Shown: one piece after another, positions 1 to 4,320 of the stretch
Position numbering within the stretch: position 1 is the stretch's first letter
Layout: every line of letters begins with the position of its first letter
Source: Bacteroidota bacterium
GTDB taxonomy: Bacteria; Bacteroidota; Bacteroidia; Chitinophagales; Chitinophagaceae
Assembly: GCA_023429365.1 (NCBI GenBank)
Contig: JAEYVW010000173.1
Coordinates: 1 to 6,342 of the forward strand
DNA: 6,342 bases
Reading direction: 5' to 3'
Made by a program: the position numbers and the translations under genes
The notes under the pieces: model-generated
Database searches by the model: none
What the model saw: only the letters and a program-made list of their open reading frames with translations
What the model was told of the DNA's origin: nothing

Positions 1-19
1 CACTATTCACCACTCACGC

Positions 20-778
20 CTACAACTGCAGCCTAATCTTCACCCTATTCAATCCCATCGCTAAAAGCATCATGATAATAGCGAAGCAGGCCGACCAGGC
101 AATACCCAGCAAACCCTGGTGAAAGGAAGCCGGCATAAAATAAAGGCCTGTTAGTTGTTGAATATGGACGATTATTGCAGGAAGGATATAAACAAGTAAA
201 GCATTTGATGCAGCGGGCTGGAAGAATTCAGTCCATCTGCTATATCGAAGCACATCCGTGAGCCAGTATAAAACTCCATACAACACCACGCAGATGGCAA
301 CACAATACAGGCACCAGCTGGGAGTGGCATATATTTTTGAGATACCAAAATAAGGCCGTATAAAATAAGCTGCTATTGCGGTACCTAAAGCAAAAATGCC
401 AGCATATAAAAACCTTTTGTTGATCTTTTGAGAAACTTTTTCTTCGAAAAAGATCAGCGAGACCACAATACCCGACAACACGATACTGGTATGCGCCGCA
501 TCGCCCGACCATTTTGCCATCCATCGCAATAATGGATATTCACCGGCGCCTGCACTCCTGCTTACCATATACCAGGCCAGGCAAAAAACGATTGTAATCA
601 ACATCCAAAGAATTTTTCCACGCAAAAGCTGGTAAAAAATGCTGCTGAACAGGTAGGCCCAGCCGATCAATCCCAATATACCCCACCACTTTGGCGTCAT
701 TCCCTGTTCGCCATTTTCACCGGCGCGATACAGAAATGCCAGTATTATTAGCCCTGCCACACCGATACCCCGCAACAC
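20..778 (-). CDS. C-terminal fragment of the same acyltransferase, openable from GTG
   Basis: This is the remainder of the frame after the internal TAG. The first usable start codon after the stop is GTG at 776-778, giving 252 residues; nothing resembling a ribosome binding site precedes it, so independent translation is doubtful. The piece is almost entirely membrane helices (about eight, the clearest near residues 29-48, 57-73, 96-112, 124-141, 153-173, 194-211 and 221-242). It includes SNALLVYILP (about 191-200), a conserved feature of the family's C-terminal half. It holds no candidate catalytic motif of its own and makes sense only as the continuation of the N-terminal fragment. It ends at TAG 20-22, so TAG also serves as an ordinary terminator here. 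Confidence 0.55.
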   Translation of the reverse strand: MLRGIGVAGLIILAFLYRAGENGEQGMTPKWWGILGLIGWAYLFSSIFYQLLRGKILWMLITIVFCLAWYMVSRSAGAGEYPLLRWMAKWSGDAAHTSIVLSGIVVSLIFFEEKVSQKINKRFLYAGIFALGTAIAAYFIRPYFGISKIYATPSWCLYCVAICVVLYGVLYWLTDVLRYSRWTEFFQPAASNALLVYILPAIIVHIQQLTGLYFMPASFHQGLLGIAWSACFAIIMMLLAMGLNRVKIRLQL

Positions 779-805
779 CCAGGCCCATGTTTTATCTTTG
801 AACTG

Positions 806-1213
806 CTAAACAATCCAAACCAGTATGGCAGACAAATAAAATAAAAGGGACCAGGCCGCCTTTGGAATGATCATGAATTTCTGGTTACCACCACCGCTGT
901 TGACCATAAAGAACCCTAACACCAGCAATCCCAGTGTCCGCCAGAGTATATGCCCCTGCAGTTTCCAAAAACTATCCCCACGCGACAATCTTCTATTGAT
1001 GGCAAAAGGCATTGACATGCCAACAATAAAAAGAAAGGCGGGAAACACCACGTCAACAAAAGTCATTGCATCCTCATCCGCAGCCTTATGTTTCATCCAC
1101 GCGGGAATACCGGACACGCCTGCTACATCATTTACAAATATCATCACCAGGATAGTGATACCGCGGAATACATCGATGGAACGAATACGTTGACTGGTCA
1201 GAGAGTTGATCAT
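806..1213 (-). CDS. N-terminal fragment of the DUF5009/HGSNAT-like acyltransferase
   Basis: This 135-residue piece starts at ATG 1211-1213 and ends at the internal TAG. It carries the family's diagnostic part: the SIDVFRG motif (residues 12-18) at the start of the first membrane helix, a lumen/periplasm-type loop with KH at 41-42, then FVDVVFPAFLFIVG (52-65), the second helix. His42 aligns by eye with the active-site histidine of human HGSNAT, which sits in a similar KHA context ahead of a DLVFP motif. Two more helices follow at about 90-104 and 118-135. The fragment therefore keeps the presumed catalytic residue but loses about two thirds of the membrane domain, and is unlikely to work alone. 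Confidence 0.6.
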   Translation of the reverse strand: MINSLTSQRIRSIDVFRGITILVMIFVNDVAGVSGIPAWMKHKAADEDAMTFVDVVFPAFLFIVGMSMPFAINRRLSRGDSFWKLQGHILWRTLGLLVLGFFMVNSGGGNQKFMIIPKAAWSLLFYLSAILVWIV

Positions 1214-1250
1214 AAATATCGTGGTGCAGTGATGGCATCTGCAATAGTGC

Positions 1251-1258
1251 TAAAGATA
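1251..1258 (-). promoter_or_regulatory. Possible -7 promoter box upstream of the acyltransferase
   Basis: On the minus strand the sequence reads TATCTTTA, seven of eight matches to the Bacteroidota -7 element TAnnTTTG. It lies 37 bases before the acyltransferase ATG. No TTG sits at the usual -33 spacing (an ATG triplet is there instead), so support is weak. It would let the acyltransferase be transcribed separately from the upstream antiporter gene. Confidence 0.3.
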
Positions 1259-1355
1259 AGGCAGAATTATAGTTGGGCATACCCGCAAAAATCTGCAAGC
1301 AAAACAAATCTTTCATCCGAGTTTAGATCAGACGAATAAATTCCCGGCAGCGTTT

Positions 1356-2339
1356 TTACGCACGTAAATAAACTAATGTAAATAGATAAACCAGGTAAGC
1401 CGTCACAAAAAGGATGCCTTCAAATCTCGACACCCTGCTGCCGCTGCGAAATACAGGATAACAAACAATAGCCACGGCTGCTGCCAGGGGAAGATCGAAC
1501 CATAATATGTCCTTGCTCACATCAACGCCGTCGGCCGCAGCTACGCAGGTAAAACCAAGAATGACCAGCACATTAGAGATGCTGCTTCCAATCAGGTTGC
1601 CGATAGCGACATCACGGTCATTTCTTATCGTCGCCACGATAGTAGTGGCCAGTTCGGGTGCCGAAGTGCCAATGGCTACGATCGTAAGTCCAATCACGGC
1701 ATCAGAGACACCCATGGCCTCTGCGATACTGGTCGCTCCGGATACCAGCAGGTTGGCGCCCAGCATCGTCAGCGCCATACCTCCCAGTAAAAAGATAATA
1801 TTCAAACCCCAAACCTTCCAGCCTCTTTTCTCTACCAGCACAACGGGACTGAATTCTTCGGCAAACTCTTTACGAACACTGGCTGTTTCCTTACTGCTCG
1901 CACGAATAACAATTAAAATATACAAAACAGAACAGGCGACCATTATAATACCTTCCAGCCTGCTAAGCAATCCATCGAGCGACATGACGATCAGCAGGAT
2001 CGCCGTCATGATCATCACGATCACATTCAATCGCATCGTTCGCATTTGCAACGGGAGGGGACGTAAGGCTGCGCTCAGACCTAAGATAAAAAGGATATTT
2101 AGCACATTAGTTCCTGCTATATTGCCAATCGCCAGGGCGCCCTTGCCCTCTGAAACAGCAGTAATACCCACCGCCAGTTCGGGAAGACTGGTGCCGATTG
2201 ATACAACGGTGAGACCAATGATGATTGGCCTGATGCCAAGCATGGCGGCCATGGTAGAGGCTCCCCGGAGCAGAAATTCCGCCCCCAGCGTAATTATTAC
2301 CAAACCTCCAAGAAATATGAGCGAAGGATGTATCGTCAT
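1356..2339 (-). CDS. CaCA-family Na+(K+)/Ca2+ antiporter, YrbG-like
   Basis: A 327-residue integral inner-membrane protein of the Ca2+/cation antiporter superfamily (two Na_Ca_ex domains), essentially the length of E. coli YrbG. It should exchange Ca2+ against Na+ or H+; ion specificity cannot be read from sequence. The inverted alpha repeats are clear: alpha-1 has GTSLPE (residues 49-54) followed by GNIAGTN (72-78), and alpha-2 has GTSAPE (224-229) followed by GNLIGSS (247-253). Glu54 and Glu229 are the expected ion-coordinating acids. About ten hydrophobic segments flank a short charged cytoplasmic loop (about 146-175). The ATG at 2337-2339 is chosen because an in-frame stop (2349-2351) lies just four codons upstream. 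It is divergent from the DUF4287/DUF5655 gene and upstream of the acyltransferase on the same strand. No damage is seen. Confidence 0.93.
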   Translation of the reverse strand: MTIHPSLIFLGGLVIITLGAEFLLRGASTMAAMLGIRPIIIGLTVVSIGTSLPELAVGITAVSEGKGALAIGNIAGTNVLNILFILGLSAALRPLPLQMRTMRLNVIVMIMTAILLIVMSLDGLLSRLEGIIMVACSVLYILIVIRASSKETASVRKEFAEEFSPVVLVEKRGWKVWGLNIIFLLGGMALTMLGANLLVSGATSIAEAMGVSDAVIGLTIVAIGTSAPELATTIVATIRNDRDVAIGNLIGSSISNVLVILGFTCVAAADGVDVSKDILWFDLPLAAAVAIVCYPVFRSGSRVSRFEGILFVTAYLVYLFTLVYLRA

Positions 2340-2372
2340 GCGCGATTGTTAGTATTACCGGATGATGCCCGG

Positions 2373-2380
2373 CAAAAATG
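2373..2380 (-). promoter_or_regulatory. Possible -7 box for the antiporter gene
   Basis: On the minus strand this reads CATTTTTG, seven of eight matches to TAnnTTTG, 33 bases before the antiporter ATG. No well-spaced TTG -33 element is present. It is supported mainly by position in the 100-base divergent gap. Confidence 0.25.
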
Positions 2381-2383
2381 ATT

Positions 2384-2391
2384 AAATTTTG
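2384..2391 (+). promoter_or_regulatory. Possible -7 box for the DUF4287/DUF5655 gene
   Basis: AAATTTTG matches TAnnTTTG at seven of eight positions and is followed by CAC, a common continuation of such boxes. It lies 48 bases before the ATG at 2440. The expected TTG about 19 bases upstream is instead ATG (2362-2364). The box sits back to back with the antiporter's candidate box, three bases away. Confidence 0.25.
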
Positions 2392-2439
2392 CACACCATC
2401 CGCACTATTCAATTCTGACAAAATGTTTAACTTACTACT

Positions 2440-2994
2440 ATGGATAAAGCAACTCAAACAATGATCGAAAACCTGCACAAAAATACAGGCAGGACATTAG
2501 AACAATGGATCGTTATCGTAAACAAAGAGAATTTTACAAAGCATGGGGAAATCGTCAATTTCCTAAAAACGGACCACCAGCTCACGCATGGATTTGCGAA
2601 TCTTATCGCGCATAAGGCAAAAGGTTCCGATGCGGGTTCTGCCGCCAACCAGGACGACCTGATCGTAAAGCAATACAAAGGCAAGGAGCATTTCAAACCC
2701 ATCTATGATAAGTTATTGAACGAGATCCTGAAATTTGGGAAGGACATAGAGATCGCGCCAAAGAATGCTTATGTGAGCCTGAGAAGAAAGAAGCAGTTCG
2801 CCATCTTACAACCTGCAACCAAAACCCGTTTTGAGGTTTGTCTTAACCTTAAAGGACAGTCACCGCAGGGAAAACTGGAAAAGATCGAGACTGCCAATTC
2901 GATGTGCTCGCATAGGATCAACCTCGCTGACCTAAAAGACATCGACAAAGAAGTGATGGACTGGATAAAAAAATCATACGAAGGCGCCGGATAA
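2440..2994 (+). CDS. DUF4287 and DUF5655 domain-containing protein
   Basis: A 184-residue soluble, lysine-rich protein with no signal peptide or membrane segment, so probably cytoplasmic. Residues about 3-60 fit DUF4287, a short helical domain with the pattern NTGRTLEQW (15-23) and a conserved HG (50-51). Residues about 78-180 fit DUF5655, recognisable from KPIYDKL, then IAPKNAYVSLRRKKQFA (105-121) and a RFEVCLNLKG strand (130-139). The two are joined by a polar linker (61-77). Proteins of this two-domain type occur as single genes in many bacteria; I know of no established function and assign none. The ATG at 2440-2442 gives a complete DUF4287 domain; no Shine-Dalgarno is visible, which is normal for Bacteroidota. 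It is convergent with the asparaginase gene, only 11 bases away. Confidence 0.88.
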   Translation: MDKATQTMIENLHKNTGRTLEQWIVIVNKENFTKHGEIVNFLKTDHQLTHGFANLIAHKAKGSDAGSAANQDDLIVKQYKGKEHFKPIYDKLLNEILKFGKDIEIAPKNAYVSLRRKKQFAILQPATKTRFEVCLNLKGQSPQGKLEKIETANSMCSHRINLADLKDIDKEVMDWIKKSYEGAG

Positions 2995-3005
2995 ATGAAT
3001 ATTCC

Positions 3006-4085
3006 TTATTTGTAAATCTCCACCACATTTTTTCCGCCTTCCTTCACATAACCTCTGTACATTCCTTCTGTGCAAAAAGGCATGGCAATATTGCCATCTT
3101 TGTCAACGGCAATTAAGCCACCATCACCACCCAGGGCTGGTAGTCTTTTCCTGATCATTTCATTGGCTGCAACCTGGAGCTTCATCTTGCCAAACTCCAT
3201 CATGTCGCTGATGCTTTTTGCCATTACCAGGCGTATAAAGTATTCACCCCAGCCGGTACTACTGATCGCAACGGTTTTATTGTTAGCATAGGTACCTGCA
3301 CCAATGATCGGTGCATCTCCTACCCGGCCAAATTTTTTGTTGGTCATCCCGCCTGTGCTCGTGGCCGCGGCGAGGTTGCCCTGTTGGTCGACTGCAACCG
3401 CTCCTACTGTCCCATATTTATAATCTCTATTTTCCAGCTGACGCAGCAGCGCCTTTTTGGAAGTATCGCTATGATCCAGTTCAATCTTACTTGAATCCTC
3501 CTGCTTTGCCCTTTGCAGGCTTCTCCATCGGCTCTCGGTATGGAAATAAGAAGGATCTACAATCTCGAGTCCCTGTTCGGTTGCAAACTTCTCAGCACCC
3601 GAACCTACCATCATCACATGCGGGCTTTTTTCCATCACCACACGGGCCGCGGTGATGGGATTTTTTATCGTGGTTACACCCGCAACTGCGCCTGCTTCAA
3701 GAGTCTTCCCATTCATGATAGAAGCATCCAGTTCGTTACGGCCGTCATTGGTAAATACCGCGCCTTTGCCGGCATTGAACAGGGGATTGTCTTCCATGGT
3801 TCGAACGGCAGCCTCTACCGCGTCCATCGCAGAACCGCCCCTGGCCAGAATTGCCGAACCCTTTTCAAGCGCTTCATTCAGGGCATTGGTATAGGCTTTC
3901 TCTCTTTCAGGTGTCATCTGGCTTTTAAGAATGGTACCCGCGCCACCATGGACCACCAGTACATATTTCTGTTTTTTTGAAGTGGTTTGGGAAAATACCG
4001 GCACTAGTATAGCCAAAGTCGAAAGGCAAAGCAACATCCGCTGCGATGCATTCCTAAAAAATTCCCAAATTCTATTGCCATGCAT
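3006..4085 (-). CDS. Secreted isoaspartyl peptidase / L-asparaginase (Ntn-hydrolase, type 2 plant-like)
   Basis: This enzyme hydrolyses isoaspartyl dipeptides and L-asparagine, and matures by self-cleavage into alpha and beta subunits. Counting from ATG 4083-4085 (359 residues): a hydrophobic signal core at about 17-32 ending in VFS before Gln33; HGGAG at 46-50 opening the alpha subunit; NAGKGAVFT at 104-112; the cleavage site Gly225-Thr226, where Thr226 (codon 3408-3410) is the nucleophile of TVGAVA; STGG at 243-246; GRVGD at 253-257, whose Arg254 and Asp257 should bind the substrate alpha-carboxylate and amino groups; and GAGTYA at 262-267. All key residues are present. The signal implies export to the periplasm or beyond, as in many Bacteroidota homologues. 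The frame is open to another ATG at 4173-4175 (389 residues), which adds a charged, non-signal-like leader; an ATG at 4035-4037 (343 residues) would lack a basic n-region. I prefer 4085, with moderate certainty. Confidence 0.92.
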   Translation of the reverse strand: MHGNRIWEFFRNASQRMLLCLSTLAILVPVFSQTTSKKQKYVLVVHGGAGTILKSQMTPEREKAYTNALNEALEKGSAILARGGSAMDAVEAAVRTMEDNPLFNAGKGAVFTNDGRNELDASIMNGKTLEAGAVAGVTTIKNPITAARVVMEKSPHVMMVGSGAEKFATEQGLEIVDPSYFHTESRWRSLQRAKQEDSSKIELDHSDTSKKALLRQLENRDYKYGTVGAVAVDQQGNLAAATSTGGMTNKKFGRVGDAPIIGAGTYANNKTVAISSTGWGEYFIRLVMAKSISDMMEFGKMKLQVAANEMIRKRLPALGGDGGLIAVDKDGNIAMPFCTEGMYRGYVKEGGKNVVEIYK

Positions 4086-4216
4086 CCGGCAGGGCTTTCC
4101 CGTCGTTTTATATTTGTTGGTTCCTGTAAGCATCTGCGGCAGTTTTTTATTATTATATTTTTCAGGTTTGGCCATTGTGGGGCCTGATGAATTCGTGTGA
4201 TCCCGGAAATGTGAAA

Positions 4217-4225
4217 GTAAAAATA
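4217..4225 (-). promoter_or_regulatory. Possible -7 box for the asparaginase gene
   Basis: The minus strand reads TATTTTTAC, identical to the nine bases of the plus-strand candidate box for the tamB-like gene. Seven of the first eight bases match TAnnTTTG. No TTG is found at -33 spacing. If used, transcription would begin near 4211, upstream of both the 4175 and the 4085 start codons. Confidence 0.22.
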
Positions 4226-4275
4226 CCTCTTTAAGACATCAGGAAATAAAAATATATAAACTGCTGGCACTGAAC

Positions 4276-4302
4276 TTGCGTGGAACGGATTGTTTATTTT
4301 TA
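4276..4302 (+). promoter_or_regulatory. Candidate Bacteroidota promoter for the tamB-like gene
   Basis: TTG at 4276-4278 (-33) and TATTTTTA at 4295-4302 (-7, seven of eight matches to TAnnTTTG) are separated by 16 bases, slightly short of the usual spacing. A transcript starting near 4308 would have a leader of only about a dozen bases before CTG 4321. If this is the promoter, the in-frame TTG at 4276 cannot be the start codon, because it would not be transcribed. Confidence 0.4.
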
Positions 4303-4320
4303 CAAATCAAATACCCACGC

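Larger units (their letters stand above)
20..1213 (-). pseudogene. DUF5009/HGSNAT-like membrane acyltransferase, interrupted by an in-frame TAG
   Basis: Read through position 806-808, this is one frame of 397 codons from ATG (1211-1213) to TAG (20-22), a normal length for the DUF5009 / heparan-alpha-glucosaminide N-acetyltransferase-like family. Members are polytopic inner-membrane proteins; characterised relatives move an acetyl group onto a sugar amine across the membrane, but the substrate here is unknown. The only lesion is codon 136, a TAG that ends the first half after ...ILVWIV. The downstream codons (QFKDKTWAW...) continue in the same frame into a hydrophobic, family-like sequence, so there is no frameshift or deletion. 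The lost residue was plausibly Tyr or Gln, each one base from TAG. The gene follows the antiporter on the same strand after a 142-base gap. It may be a true pseudogene, a recent nonsense mutant or a base-calling error. The family is fairly certain; the functional state is open. Confidence 0.8.
4086..4320. other. Divergent intergenic region between the asparaginase and tamB-like genes
   Basis: This 235-base A/T-rich stretch separates two genes transcribed away from each other. It contains the two TATTTTTAC boxes on opposite strands. The part from 4086 to 4175 is also an open extension of the asparaginase frame and could be coding if the upstream ATG is used. I see no RNA gene, riboswitch-like structure or long repeat in it. 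Confidence 0.5.

Noticed and set aside
793..800. Plus-strand TATCTTTG, a full match to the Bacteroidota -7 consensus
   Set aside because: It lies inside the acyltransferase gene on the opposite strand with no plus-strand gene downstream, so it is probably a chance match.
806..808. TAG read as a sense codon through genetic-code reassignment
   Set aside because: The same gene ends with TAG at 20-22 at the expected length, and Bacteroidota chromosomes are not known to reassign TAG.
1355..1368. Inverted repeat TTTAC-GCAC-GTAAA at the end of the antiporter gene, considered as a terminator
   Set aside because: The stem is only five mostly A/T pairs, overlaps the stop codon and has no following T tract on the minus strand.
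1507..2352. Long plus-strand open frame of 281 codons opposite the antiporter gene
   Set aside because: It is the antisense shadow of the CaCA antiporter, rich in Ser, Thr, Ile and Pro as expected from the reverse of hydrophobic codons, and it resembles no family. The minus-strand frame has both alpha-repeat motifs.
2991..3009. Imperfect dyad centred on GAATATTC between the convergent genes, considered as a shared terminator
   Set aside because: It is A/T-rich, has no loop and is interrupted by unequal bulges, so it would not form a stable hairpin.
3513..3980. Plus-strand open frames opposite the asparaginase gene
   Set aside because: They are shadows of a gene whose catalytic motifs are complete on the minus strand.
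4183..4243. Inverted repeat CCTGATG ... CATCAGG in the asparaginase-tamB gap, considered as an operator
   Set aside because: The arms are seven bases with a 47-base spacer and do not extend further; this is within chance expectation.
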